Shown here: positions 1-7,469 of the stretch, piece by piece | Position numbering within the stretch: the stretch's first letter is position 1 | Layout of the letters: each line of letters starts with the position of its first letter | Assembly: GCA_002372935.1 (NCBI GenBank) | Contig: DFJF01000003.1 | Coordinates: 1-17,148, forward strand | DNA: 17,148 nt | Origin: Clostridiales bacterium UBA3678 | GTDB lineage: Bacteria > Bacillota > Clostridia > TANB77 > CAG-508 | Direction of reading: 5' to 3' | Made by a program: the position numbers and the translations under genes | Notes under the pieces: model-generated | The model's database searches: none | What the model was told of the DNA's origin: nothing | Seen by the model: the letters and a program-made list of their open reading frames with translations, nothing else

Positions 1-48
1 TTAAATGATATTAATACTTTTGTACATTAAGCCTAATAAAAAACTTTT

Positions 49-660
49 TTAGCTAATAATTATCCTATCATTATCTACATAAGCATAAGCTAGTTTATGA
101 TAAGGTTCCTCATCTCTGTTTATTTCTTTGACAATATTAGCTATTCTCATCTGAACAGTATCAATTCTGCCAGCAGCAATTATTGCTTGCTTATTTCCTT
201 TAGCTCCAGCATGTGCTAAACCTCTTAATGTTCCAAGTACTACTATATTGTCTGCTGCTATTACTTCTGCACCTGAATTGACATCTCCTAAAATTACAAT
301 ACTTCTTTCTTCTTCAATTTTTTGTCCAGATCTTAATGAGCCTTTATAAAATTTTGTTTCTGATATTGAAATTTCAGAATCAAAAGTTTTCTTTATATTT
401 GATAAACCCATTTCGCGTGGCATATCAAATTCAACTTCAACTTCTAATTCATCTTTTATCATTTTTTCGATTTGGTCTATTTCCCTGTTTTTTAAAATCT
501 TTCCTATAACTTTTATTGGGACCTTTCCTTGTTTAAATATTTTTTTTAATTGAGCTACTTTATGATTTAATTCTTTTTCAATTGTTTGAAAATCATAACC
601 CTCATTTATTTTTATAACTATATAATCATTTTTTTGATAAACATTTATTGTACTTTTCAT
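49..660 (-). CDS. minC: Septum site-determining protein MinC
   Basis: MinC inhibits FtsZ ring assembly away from midcell, normally as a complex with MinD at the membrane. The 203 residues match the usual two-part family layout. An N-terminal domain (about 1-80) is followed by the C-terminal beta-helix domain (about 100-185) that binds MinD and FtsZ. The diagnostic C-terminal motifs are visible: RSGQKI near 110, LGDVNSGAEV near 123-132, GTLRGLAHAGAKGN near 142-155 and VQMRIA near 168-173. Translation starts at an ATG with GAGAGGA upstream, a rather long spacing of about 11 nt. It is the last complete gene of the mre operon, 23 bp after the PBP2 gene. MinD usually follows and would lie beyond the left edge; the first 48 bases hold no recognisable gene. 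Identification is firm. Confidence 0.95.
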   Translation of the reverse strand: MKSTINVYQKNDYIVIKINEGYDFQTIEKELNHKVAQLKKIFKQGKVPIKVIGKILKNREIDQIEKMIKDELEVEVEFDMPREMGLSNIKKTFDSEISISETKFYKGSLRSGQKIEEERSIVILGDVNSGAEVIAADNIVVLGTLRGLAHAGAKGNKQAIIAAGRIDTVQMRIANIVKEINRDEEPYHKLAYAYVDNDRIIIS

Positions 661-683
661 TTTGCATTCATTCCTCTCAAAAT

Positions 684-2771
684 TTAATCAATGCTTTCTG
701 TATAACTTTCCGCACTATTATCTTCTTGTATTTCGCTTGAATCTAAATTCATTCCAAAGTATTCCTTAATTATCTCTTTTGCAACCTCTGCAGTATAATA
801 ACCATGACCTCCATTTTCAACCATAACCACAACACATATTTCTGGATCATCATATGGTGCAAAACCAGCAAACCATGCATTTACTTTATTTCCTGTTGTT
901 TCTGCAGAACCTGTTTTTCCACCAACTTTTATGTCAAAATTTTTAAATACACTATATGCAGTTCCACCTTCATCACTTGTAACAGATTCCATTCCTGCTA
1001 ATACTGAATTTATATTTTCTTTTGAGATCTTTAACTCTTCACCTTTATCATCTGATAATCCTAATTTTTTATTTACAAATTTTCGAATTTGAGATGAACT
1101 TTCTTCTGTTCCATCTGAATTCATTATCGTTTTTATAATGCTAGGGTTTATTTTGTTTCCACCATTTGCAACCATTGCTATGTATTTTGCAACTTGTAAA
1201 GGTGAAAAGCTATTGTCTCCTTGTCCTATAGCTGCATTTAATACATCTCCACCAAACCAGTTTTGTTTTTTTTCTTTACTAGCTAAGATCCCTGCCGTCT
1301 CACTTGGTAATTCTATTCCTGTTTTTTTCCCTAATCCAAAATAAGATGCATATTTATCTAATGTATCTATTCCCATTCTTCTTGCTGTTTCATAAAAAAA
1401 GTAATTACATGAATGTTGAATAGCTCCAGCCACATTTAAATATCCATGTCCTCTATGATAATCTGTATAATACCAACAATTCCAAGATTGCCCACCATAA
1501 TAGTAGACCCCTGTATCATTTATTTTTTCTGTTCTTGTAATTGCTCCACTTTGAAGCCCAGCTATAGCTGTCGCCATCTTGAATATTGACCCTGGAGCAT
1601 ATGCTCCTGATATTGATTTATTAAATAATGCATTATTTTCTTTAATTTGATTATAGTCATCTTGACTTATACCTCCAACCCATGAATTTGGATTATAATC
1701 TGGATAACTTGCCATAGCAAGTACTTCACCAGAATTAACATTTAATACAACAACACTTCCACCATTTGCATCATATCTTTTTGAAAATCCACCATTCCTA
1801 ATCTTTTCTATGTTATTTTTTAATGCCTTTTCTGCTACTTCTTGTAATTTCGAGTCTATTGTAAGTACTACAGATGAACCTTGAATTGCATTTTTTGTAA
1901 CAGTGCTTCCTGTAACAGTTCCATCAACTGACATTTCTATTTCTTCTGTACCATCTTTTCCTTTTAAATAGTTCTCAAATAATGATTCAATACCAGTTTT
2001 ACCAATATAATCATTATTTTTATATGCTCCTTCTTCACTATTTTCAAGCTCATTTTGTGTAATTCTGCCTATATATCCTAAAATATGTGATGCAAGATTT
2101 CCATAATTGTATTTTCTTTCAGAATCTGTTGTAATTGTAATTCCTGGATAAGATTCATTTTTTTCACTTATTTGTGCAACTACTTCTCTTGGGACATCCC
2201 TTGATATTTCTAATGATTTTGTATTACTATAGCCTTTTGTAGTTATTTCATATCTAATTGCTAAAATTTTCCTAACATCTGCCCATTTTGAATTTGTAAT
2301 TTCATATTTGTTTATAAAATAATCTATAGTTTCTCCTTCTTTAGTATTTGATGATAACTTATATGTTGCAAGCCATTTTGTTAATTCATCTCCATTTATT
2401 GTATATTTTTTATTTCCATCTATTGGAAAATTGTCTGGATAACTCGAATTATTTGCTTGTAATAAATTTACTAAATTTAAAATGCAATTATTTAATGTTG
2501 CATTATCTGACTTTGTTTTATATAATGAAATATTAAATGTTGTAGAATTTGTTGCAAGAACATTTCCTGATCTATCTAAAATATCTCCTCTTGTTGCTTC
2601 TAATGTACTTTCTCTTGATAATCTAGTATTTGATGTTTCTCTATATTCCGCTCCATGAACAATTTGCATATTAAATAGGCTTACTAGAAATATTATTCCA
2701 ACTATGTAAACTAAAACTGTCAAAATATTAAATCTAAGATTTACATTTTGTTTTTTTATTTTTTGCTTCAA
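684..2771 (-). CDS. mrdA: Penicillin-binding protein 2 (cell-elongation transpeptidase)
   Basis: This is a class B PBP that cross-links peptidoglycan during sidewall elongation, working with the SEDS glycosyltransferase RodA and MreBCD. The 695 residues begin with a short basic cytoplasmic tail and one membrane anchor (about 15-40). A dimerisation/pedestal region follows, then the transpeptidase domain. All three active-site motifs are visible: SIFK with nucleophile Ser395, SCN at 454-456, and KTGSAE at 619-624. The start is a TTG, with AAGGAGAG about 8 nt upstream, so the annotated Met is not an ATG. The C-terminal tail after about 670 is acidic and Ser-rich and outside the core fold. The gene lies 19 bp after mreD and 23 bp before minC, inside the elongation operon. 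The family is certain; the symbol follows gene context (Clostridia also use pbpA). Confidence 0.95.
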   Translation of the reverse strand: MKQKIKKQNVNLRFNILTVLVYIVGIIFLVSLFNMQIVHGAEYRETSNTRLSRESTLEATRGDILDRSGNVLATNSTTFNISLYKTKSDNATLNNCILNLVNLLQANNSSYPDNFPIDGNKKYTINGDELTKWLATYKLSSNTKEGETIDYFINKYEITNSKWADVRKILAIRYEITTKGYSNTKSLEISRDVPREVVAQISEKNESYPGITITTDSERKYNYGNLASHILGYIGRITQNELENSEEGAYKNNDYIGKTGIESLFENYLKGKDGTEEIEMSVDGTVTGSTVTKNAIQGSSVVLTIDSKLQEVAEKALKNNIEKIRNGGFSKRYDANGGSVVVLNVNSGEVLAMASYPDYNPNSWVGGISQDDYNQIKENNALFNKSISGAYAPGSIFKMATAIAGLQSGAITRTEKINDTGVYYYGGQSWNCWYYTDYHRGHGYLNVAGAIQHSCNYFFYETARRMGIDTLDKYASYFGLGKKTGIELPSETAGILASKEKKQNWFGGDVLNAAIGQGDNSFSPLQVAKYIAMVANGGNKINPSIIKTIMNSDGTEESSSQIRKFVNKKLGLSDDKGEELKISKENINSVLAGMESVTSDEGGTAYSVFKNFDIKVGGKTGSAETTGNKVNAWFAGFAPYDDPEICVVVMVENGGHGYYTAEVAKEIIKEYFGMNLDSSEIQEDNSAESYTESID

Positions 2772-2790
2772 ATTTATATCTCTCCTTATA

Positions 2791-3330
2791 TTAAAAATAT
2801 CTTGTTAGAATTTTATTGCCTTTATATTCATTTTCTATTTTATTGCCGAATATTTGAATTAATGGATATACAATAATGGTAATCAAAACATTATAAAAAC
2901 ATTCTATTAATAAAATTTCTATAAATGGCCATATTTGAATATATGTATTATTTATAAAATATCCTAAAATATATTCCCCAACTTCAAATATCACTGTTGC
3001 CATTAAAACCATTACAATTAGTGTAATTCTGTTTTCTTTTGAAAAATTTCTGTCAAATATCATACCCACTAAGCCAACTAAACCAAGCATAATAGCAGTA
3101 ATTCCTATTTTTTTTCCTATAAAAAAGTCTAACAAAAGTCCAAAACATACTCCATACATTGGACCCATAAATTTATTTGCATATAATCCTATAAATAAGA
3201 CAAAAATCACAAATAAATTTGGCATTACTCCTGCAATTTTAAACCATGTAAAAAGATTTGATTGTAGAAAATATATAATTATAAATGTAACAATAAACAA
3301 TAAATTTATTACAATTCTTTTTGTGTTCAC
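2791..3330 (-). CDS. mreD: Rod shape-determining protein MreD
   Basis: MreD is an integral membrane partner of MreC in the elongasome. The 179 residues are almost entirely hydrophobic, with about five or six membrane spans and few charged residues, typical of the family in length and profile. A characteristic stretch is the Gly-rich segment near 58-70 (GPMYGVCFGLLLDFF), as in MreD proteins that precede PBP2. The start is a GTG with a strong AGGAGG about 9 nt upstream. It is 21 bp downstream of mreC and 19 bp upstream of the PBP2 gene. MreD sequences diverge quickly, so the assignment rests on hydrophobic profile plus the mreB-mreC-mreD order. Confidence 0.9.
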   Translation of the reverse strand: MNTKRIVINLLFIVTFIIIYFLQSNLFTWFKIAGVMPNLFVIFVLFIGLYANKFMGPMYGVCFGLLLDFFIGKKIGITAIMLGLVGLVGMIFDRNFSKENRITLIVMVLMATVIFEVGEYILGYFINNTYIQIWPFIEILLIECFYNVLITIIVYPLIQIFGNKIENEYKGNKILTRYF

Positions 3331-3351
3331 AAGATCAAACCTCCTATAAAA

Positions 3352-4170
3352 TTATTCGTTTGTTATAACTAATACAGTTTCTAATTTGCTAAAATCAACT
3401 GCAACAGACACTAATGCATATCTATTTGTTAAGTCCGTAGTGTTTTCAACACTTGAAATTGTTCCTATATAAATTCCCTTTTGATAAATTCCACCTAATC
3501 CAGATGTTTCTATTGTATCTCCTTGTGAAACCGTTGCATCTGTAGGAATATACATTGCTTTTAATTGTGTATCATCATTTAATACACCTTTGCAAACTAT
3601 ACTATCTCTTGATGTACTAAGTAGCGCACTTGTAGAACTAGAGCTATCTATTATTGTCTGAACTTTTGCAGTAGAATCTGTAACAGATATAACATATCCT
3701 ACTAAGCCTTCTGCTGCAATAACTGTCATATTTTCTTTTATGCCATTTTTTGCCCCAACATTTATTACTATTGTTTTTGAATAATTGCTTAAATCTCTAT
3801 TTATAACATCTGCTGGTACTGTTGTATAATCACTATATTTTTCAGTTAAATTTAAATATTGTTCTAATGATTCATTTTCGGCCTTTATACTTTCAAGTTC
3901 TCTTAATTTTTCTTCCAACTTAAGATTTTTTTCTCTTAATTCTTTATTTTCTGATTTTAAATTACTTACATCTGTAAAGAAAGAGTTGTTTCCATTTACT
4001 TTATTTTTTATATAGGTTAAACCATTTTGTATTGGCATAACAATTTTATTAGCCAAATTTTCTACATAAGACATTTTGCTATTTTGAACATTTGTTAAAG
4101 CAAATAATATAATTAAAATAATTATTGTTACTATTATTCCTACAATTCCATATTTTTTCTTAGTATACAT
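3352..4170 (-). CDS. mreC: Rod shape-determining protein MreC
   Basis: MreC is an extracytoplasmic scaffold that links MreB filaments to the PBP2/RodA synthase. The 272 residues comprise a basic N-terminus, one membrane anchor (about 7-26), a coiled coil (about 67-108, rich in Glu, Lys and Leu heptads), and the C-terminal beta-barrel domain. The barrel carries family signatures such as NVGAKNGIKENMTV near 150 and GLVGYV near 169. The length agrees with Clostridial MreC. The start is an ATG with GGGAG upstream. It follows mreB by 35 bp. Nothing unusual was seen. Confidence 0.95.
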   Translation of the reverse strand: MYTKKKYGIVGIIVTIIILIILFALTNVQNSKMSYVENLANKIVMPIQNGLTYIKNKVNGNNSFFTDVSNLKSENKELREKNLKLEEKLRELESIKAENESLEQYLNLTEKYSDYTTVPADVINRDLSNYSKTIVINVGAKNGIKENMTVIAAEGLVGYVISVTDSTAKVQTIIDSSSSTSALLSTSRDSIVCKGVLNDDTQLKAMYIPTDATVSQGDTIETSGLGGIYQKGIYIGTISSVENTTDLTNRYALVSVAVDFSKLETVLVITNE

Positions 4171-4205
4171 TTGTCTCCCTTTCTTTACTTTTTAAGTAAT
4201 ATTTA

Positions 4206-5237
4206 TTATCTTCTTTTTCTTCTATTGGTTAAAACTGGTTTTAGTCTTTCAAGTTCTTCTAAAACTTTTCCTGTTCCTCTAACAACACAATCTAATGGTT
4301 CATCTGCGATATATACTGGCATACTTGTTTCTTCACTTAGGAGTTTATCCAAATTCTTTATTAGTGCTCCTCCTCCCGTAAGAATTATTCCATTTTCTAC
4401 TAAATCTGCTGCAAGTTCTGGTGGTGTTTTTTCCAATGTTTGCTTTACAGTTTGTACAATTCTTTTAATTGACTCACTTAATGCATCTAATATTTGTTCA
4501 GATGTTATTGTAATATTTCTTGGAAGTCCAGTGCTTAAATCTCTTCCTCTAATTTCCATGCTAAGTTTTGTCATTAATGGAGTAGCACAGCCAATTTCCA
4601 TTTTTATATCTTCTGCTGTTGTATCACCTATTGAAAGATTTTGCTCTTTTTTTATATAGTTAATAATATCTTTATCTAATTCATCACCAGCAATTCGTAT
4701 TGAATTACTTACTACTATTCCTCCTAATGATATAACAGCCACTTCTGTTATTCCTGCTCCTAAATCAACAACCATACTACCACTTGGTTCTTCAACATGC
4801 AATCCTGCTCCTATTGCCGATGCCATTGGTTCTTCTATCAAATAAACTTCTTTTGCTCCTGCATACATTATTGATTCTTCTACAGCTCTTTCTTCTACTT
4901 CTGTTATACCATAAGGCACCCCAACAACTGCAACTGGCTTTGCTATATTATATCTTTGACATACTTTTTTTAAAATATTTTTTAGCATAAGCCTTGTTGC
5001 CGTAAAATCTGCAATTACCCCATCTTTCATTGGCTTTATTGCTTCTATTGCTTCTGGAGTTTTACCCAACATTTCTTTTGCCTCATACCCTGTAGCAACT
5101 ATCTCTCCAGTTTTTATATCTGTAGCAACAACTGCAGGTTCTTTTAAAACAACTCCTTTTCCTTTTATTGTAACTAAAATATTTGATGTTCCTAAATCAA
5201 TTCCAATATTTTTTGAACCAAGTGAAAATAAACTCAT
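4206..5237 (-). CDS. mreB: Rod shape-determining protein MreB (bacterial actin)
   Basis: MreB forms ATP-dependent membrane-bound filaments that orient the elongation machinery. The 343 residues cover the whole actin fold. The phosphate-1 loop is DLGTSN at 14-19, the phosphate-2 loop starts at Asp158, and the adenosine motif ILTGGGA lies near 287-293. A short hydrophobic N-terminus (MSLFSLG) resembles the membrane-binding segment of Gram-positive MreB. One oddity: phosphate-2 reads DLGAGITEV where most MreB proteins I know have DIGGGTTEV, so the second Gly and first Thr are replaced by Ala161 and Ile163. Everything else looks like a functional protein, and the gene heads the mreBCD series 38 bp after radC. 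A paralogue such as Mbl is possible, but the mreC-mreD context favours MreB. Confidence 0.95.
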   Translation of the reverse strand: MSLFSLGSKNIGIDLGTSNILVTIKGKGVVLKEPAVVATDIKTGEIVATGYEAKEMLGKTPEAIEAIKPMKDGVIADFTATRLMLKNILKKVCQRYNIAKPVAVVGVPYGITEVEERAVEESIMYAGAKEVYLIEEPMASAIGAGLHVEEPSGSMVVDLGAGITEVAVISLGGIVVSNSIRIAGDELDKDIINYIKKEQNLSIGDTTAEDIKMEIGCATPLMTKLSMEIRGRDLSTGLPRNITITSEQILDALSESIKRIVQTVKQTLEKTPPELAADLVENGIILTGGGALIKNLDKLLSEETSMPVYIADEPLDCVVRGTGKVLEELERLKPVLTNRRKRR

Positions 5238-5275
5238 TTTTAAATCCCCATTCCTTCCTCATAGCCTAACGAATT

Positions 5276-5959
5276 TTATAATTTTGACATTATACTGTTG
5301 TAATTCATATTTCCAATAATAATATGGTCTACTAATTCTATATTTAATATTTTTGCTGCTTGTTTTAGTTTTAGTGTGGTTTCTATATCAGAGTTACTTG
5401 GTGTAGAATCTCCACTAGGATGGTTGTGCACAAGAATAATTTTTGGAGCATCAACTTTTATAGTCTCTGATAATATGTGTCTGATATTTAAATTTGCAAA
5501 ATTTCCTCCACCTACTGCAACATCTAATATTCTTATAACTATATTTTTATTATTCATTATTATTATTTTTGCTATCTCGCGTTTTTCAAACCTTAAGTCT
5601 TCCATAAGTAATTTTGCAACATCATTTGGTCCTTTTATTTGTAGTTTTCTGTAGTTTATTGGTCTACTCATTCTCGATGCTAATTCACATATTGCTTTTA
5701 ATTGAATTGCTTTTACTCTTCCAATTCCTTTTATTTTTGCCAATTCCTCTAATGACATTTCTCTTAAAAAATTTAAATCTCCATTATCTTGATTTTTATT
5801 TAAATTTAATATTTGATTTGCTATTTCTATAGAAGTTTTCTCTTTTGTGCCTGTTTTTATTATTATTGCCAATAATTCTGCATTTGATAATGATTTTCCT
5901 CCATATATTTCTAGTCTTTCGTATGGTCTTTCTGTTTCTGGTAAATCTTTTATCTTCAA
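5276..5959 (-). CDS. radC: RadC family JAB/MPN-domain protein (UPF0758)
   Basis: RadC proteins have a helix-hairpin-helix region and a JAMM metalloprotease-like domain. Their cellular role is unsettled; the old DNA-repair assignment is doubtful. In the 227-residue reading, the HhH segment LAKIKGIGRVKA lies near 55-66 and the zinc-binding signature HNHPSGDSTPSNSD near 176-189. I chose the TTG at 5957-5959, giving M-KIKDLPETERPYER. GAAAGG lies 7 nt upstream, and RadC proteins normally begin close to IKDLP. A longer in-frame TTG at 5980 exists but has no good ribosome binding site. The gene sits between DUF4321 and mreB, the usual Clostridial position next to the mre operon. Confidence 0.92.
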   Translation of the reverse strand: MKIKDLPETERPYERLEIYGGKSLSNAELLAIIIKTGTKEKTSIEIANQILNLNKNQDNGDLNFLREMSLEELAKIKGIGRVKAIQLKAICELASRMSRPINYRKLQIKGPNDVAKLLMEDLRFEKREIAKIIIMNNKNIVIRILDVAVGGGNFANLNIRHILSETIKVDAPKIILVHNHPSGDSTPSNSDIETTLKLKQAAKILNIELVDHIIIGNMNYNSIMSKL

Positions 5960-6003
5960 ATTTTTTCCTTTCTGCCCCAAACATTTTGTAAAATAATAAA
6001 AAT

Positions 6004-6261
6004 TTATACTTTGCGGTAAATAAGTAGAGCTAATATTACTCCTATAATACTTGCAATATTTATTTTTATAATTAATCCAAATGTTATTGTCATAACATTT
6101 AAGTTAAGAACTATTGGACTATTTAATCCAAATTCTTCTCCATAAGCAAGCCAATTTAGCCAACTTACATTTCCTGCTAAATTTCCTAATAATCCCCCTA
6201 TTACTAATCCTGCTAGTATAAATAATATTGATATCCATTTGCTTTTTTCTTTTACTGCCAT
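6004..6261 (-). CDS. DUF4321 family small membrane protein
   Basis: An 85-residue membrane protein of the DUF4321 family, found in Clostridia and relatives near radC and mre genes; function unknown. Two membrane segments are visible (about 10-30 and 58-82). The intervening loop carries the conserved-looking stretch WLAYGEEFGLNSP and a hydrophobic NVMTITFGLIIKIN strand. The start is an ATG with AAAGGAAG upstream. It is the first gene after the operon promoter at 6319-6347, and radC follows closely, so it is probably co-transcribed with the shape genes. Family recognition comes from the length, the GGLLGNLAG motif and the neighbourhood. Confidence 0.8.
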   Translation of the reverse strand: MAVKEKSKWISILFILAGLVIGGLLGNLAGNVSWLNWLAYGEEFGLNSPIVLNLNVMTITFGLIIKINIASIIGVILALLIYRKV

Positions 6262-6318
6262 ATTTTTCTTCCTTTCTTCCTTACGGATACTGTATCTTTT
6301 GCAATTCTATTCTATCAT

Positions 6319-6347
6319 ATTATATATTGTATTTTATTTTTTTTCAA
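6319..6347 (-). promoter_or_regulatory. Promoter of the DUF4321-radC-mreBCD-PBP2-minC operon
   Basis: Read on the minus strand, a -35 TTGAAA (6347-6342) is followed by exactly 17 bp and a perfect -10 TATAAT (6324-6319). This is a near-consensus vegetative sigma site. It would start transcripts around 6312, about 50 nt before the DUF4321 start. No other comparable promoter was seen inside the operon. Confidence 0.75.
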
Positions 6348-6442
6348 GTATATTGTAGATTTTTTTTATTTTTTATGTTATATTGATTGTACATTTTATA
6401 ATTTTTAAAAATTTAAAATATTTCATTACCAAAATTTGTGTA

Positions 6443-6471
6443 TTTAAATATAATAATATTAGTAGTATAAT
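6443..6471 (+). promoter_or_regulatory. Possible promoter of the mecA-like gene
   Basis: TTTAAA (6443-6448), a 17-bp spacer and TATAAT (6466-6471) lie 55 bp upstream of the mecA-like start. The -35 box matches only four of six consensus bases. A second TATAAT at 6449-6454 has no partner. A short hairpin TTGCC-TTTATT-GGCAA (6493-6508) sits in the leader just before the ribosome binding site; its meaning is unknown. Confidence 0.45.
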
Positions 6472-6525
6472 AATTATAGAGACTATTTTAAATTGCCTTT
6501 ATTGGCAATAAGAAAGGATAATGCC

Positions 6526-7164
6526 ATGAAAATTGAAAAACTTACAGATAACAAAATTAGAGTTATTTTAGATATTGACGACTTAGCACATAAAAATATA
6601 AATATAGATTCTTTAATACAAAATTCTGATTTCTCACAAAAATTATTCAAAAAAATGCTAAATCAAGCAAAAAAAGAAGTAGGCTTTGAGACTGAAGATT
6701 CTCAAGTTTTAATTGAAGCTTATATTTCTTCTGAAGGATATTTCATTATTACCTTCACTAAAATAGCAAATGATCTAGCAAAAAATATTTCTCATTCTTC
6801 ATCACCTAAACCAAAAGCTAAAAGAAAAAATTTAAATACTTCTTGTAAAACTGCAATATATCAATTTGATAAATTTGATGATTATACAAATTTTTGTACA
6901 TATTTAGATAACCTAAATTTTCAAAATGTTAAAGGCTTTGCTAAAAAAATTTCTCTTTATGAATTTGAGAAAAAATATTTTTTAGTTTTTAATGAAATAA
7001 ATATTGGACATAAAAACATATCTTTTTTATATACTTCTATTTCTGAATTTGGAAAATTAGTTAGTAATTCTAAAAATTTTGAGAGTAAGTTGATTGAATA
7101 TGGGAAAACAATTTTTAAAAATAATGCTTTACAAAATGGTATTATTTTCTTTCTAAATTCATAA
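6526..7164 (+). CDS. mecA: MecA-like adaptor protein for ClpCP proteolysis
   Basis: MecA proteins recruit substrates to the ClpC-ClpP protease and activate ClpC; in Bacilli they control competence and sporulation factors. The 212-residue chain has the family length and layout. The N-terminal substrate-binding domain (about 1-80) has the typical opening MKIEKLTDNKIRV and the downstream AKKEVGFE and ISSEGYFIITFTKI strands. A Lys-rich linker follows (about 88-102), then a C-terminal domain (about 105-210) that would bind ClpC, beginning AIYQFDKFDDYTNFC. The ATG at 6526 has AAAGGA 7 nt upstream. An in-frame TTG at 6493 lies within the leader hairpin and lacks a ribosome binding site, so I rejected it. 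The gene is monocistronic and divergent from the shape operon. The C-terminal domain is less conserved, so ClpC binding is inferred. Confidence 0.85.
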   Translation: MKIEKLTDNKIRVILDIDDLAHKNINIDSLIQNSDFSQKLFKKMLNQAKKEVGFETEDSQVLIEAYISSEGYFIITFTKIANDLAKNISHSSSPKPKAKRKNLNTSCKTAIYQFDKFDDYTNFCTYLDNLNFQNVKGFAKKISLYEFEKKYFLVFNEINIGHKNISFLYTSISEFGKLVSNSKNFESKLIEYGKTIFKNNALQNGIIFFLNS

Positions 7165-7200
7165 GCTATAATAAACATGCTAAAAGATTTTACAAATTAC

Positions 7201-7229
7201 TTGACAAATATACTTATTTTTGGTATATT
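7201..7229 (+). promoter_or_regulatory. Strong promoter of the tRNA-Gly/tRNA-Cys unit
   Basis: A perfect -35 TTGACA (7201-7206), a 17-bp spacer and -10 TATATT (7224-7229) with an extended TGG immediately upstream. This is the best vegetative promoter in the window. It lies 17 bp before the tRNA-Gly gene, as expected for a stable-RNA promoter. Confidence 0.85.
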
Positions 7230-7246
7230 AGTAAAGTAATTGTAAT

Positions 7247-7322
7247 GCGGGAATAGCTCAGTTGATAGAGCGCTGCCTTGCCAAGGCAGAGGTCGCGGGT
7301 TTGAGCCCCGTTTCCCGCTCCA
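7247..7322 (+). tRNA. tRNA-Gly (anticodon GCC)
   Basis: A complete cloverleaf with encoded CCA. The acceptor is GCGGGAA (7247-7253) with TTCCCGC (7312-7318), discriminator T, then CCA (7320-7322). The D stem is GCTC/GAGC, and the anticodon stem CTGCC/GGCAG encloses TTGCCAA with anticodon GCC at 7280-7282. The T stem is GCGGG/CCCGT. Two positions are unusual. The D loop has A where G19 is expected (7265), and the T loop reads TTTGAGC, so position 56 is U instead of C (7302). Together these replace the G19-C56 elbow pair by A19-U56. The gene is co-transcribed with tRNA-Cys. Confidence 0.97.
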
Positions 7323-7355
7323 TTTTTTACAATTATTTTTTATTATATAAAATGT

Positions 7356-7429
7356 GGCGACTTAGCCAAGCGGTAAGGCACGAGTCTGCAAAACTCTGAT
7401 GATCGGTTCGACTCCGATAGTCGCCTCCA
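7356..7429 (+). tRNA. tRNA-Cys (anticodon GCA)
   Basis: The acceptor is GGCGACT (7356-7362) with AGTCGCC (7419-7425), discriminator T (usual for Cys), and encoded CCA (7427-7429). The anticodon loop CTGCAAA contains GCA at 7388-7390, and the T loop TTCGACT is standard. The outermost anticodon-stem pair appears to be a C-U mismatch. It lies 33 bp after tRNA-Gly, in the same transcript, and just before a terminator hairpin. Confidence 0.96.
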
Positions 7430-7430
7430 A

Positions 7431-7466
7431 AAAAATAAAGGGTCTTTGAAAAGTCCCTTTATTTTT
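7431..7466. terminator. Bidirectional terminator between tRNA-Cys and the 446-aa gene
   Basis: AAAAATAAAGGG (7431-7442) pairs with CCCTTTATTTTT (7455-7466). An inner CTTT/AAAG pairing extends the stem past a T-T mismatch. The T-run after the stem on each strand lets it end both the plus-strand tRNA transcript and the minus-strand operon whose last stop codon is at 7470. Confidence 0.85.
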
Positions 7467-7469
7467 AGT

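Noticed and set aside
1..48. A start of minD at the left edge
   Set aside because: On the minus strand these bases give only a very short frame and no MinD-like sequence; minD would begin outside the window.
4171..4659. A 162-residue plus-strand frame opposite mreB
   Set aside because: It lies antisense to a highly conserved gene and has no family resemblance or ribosome binding site.
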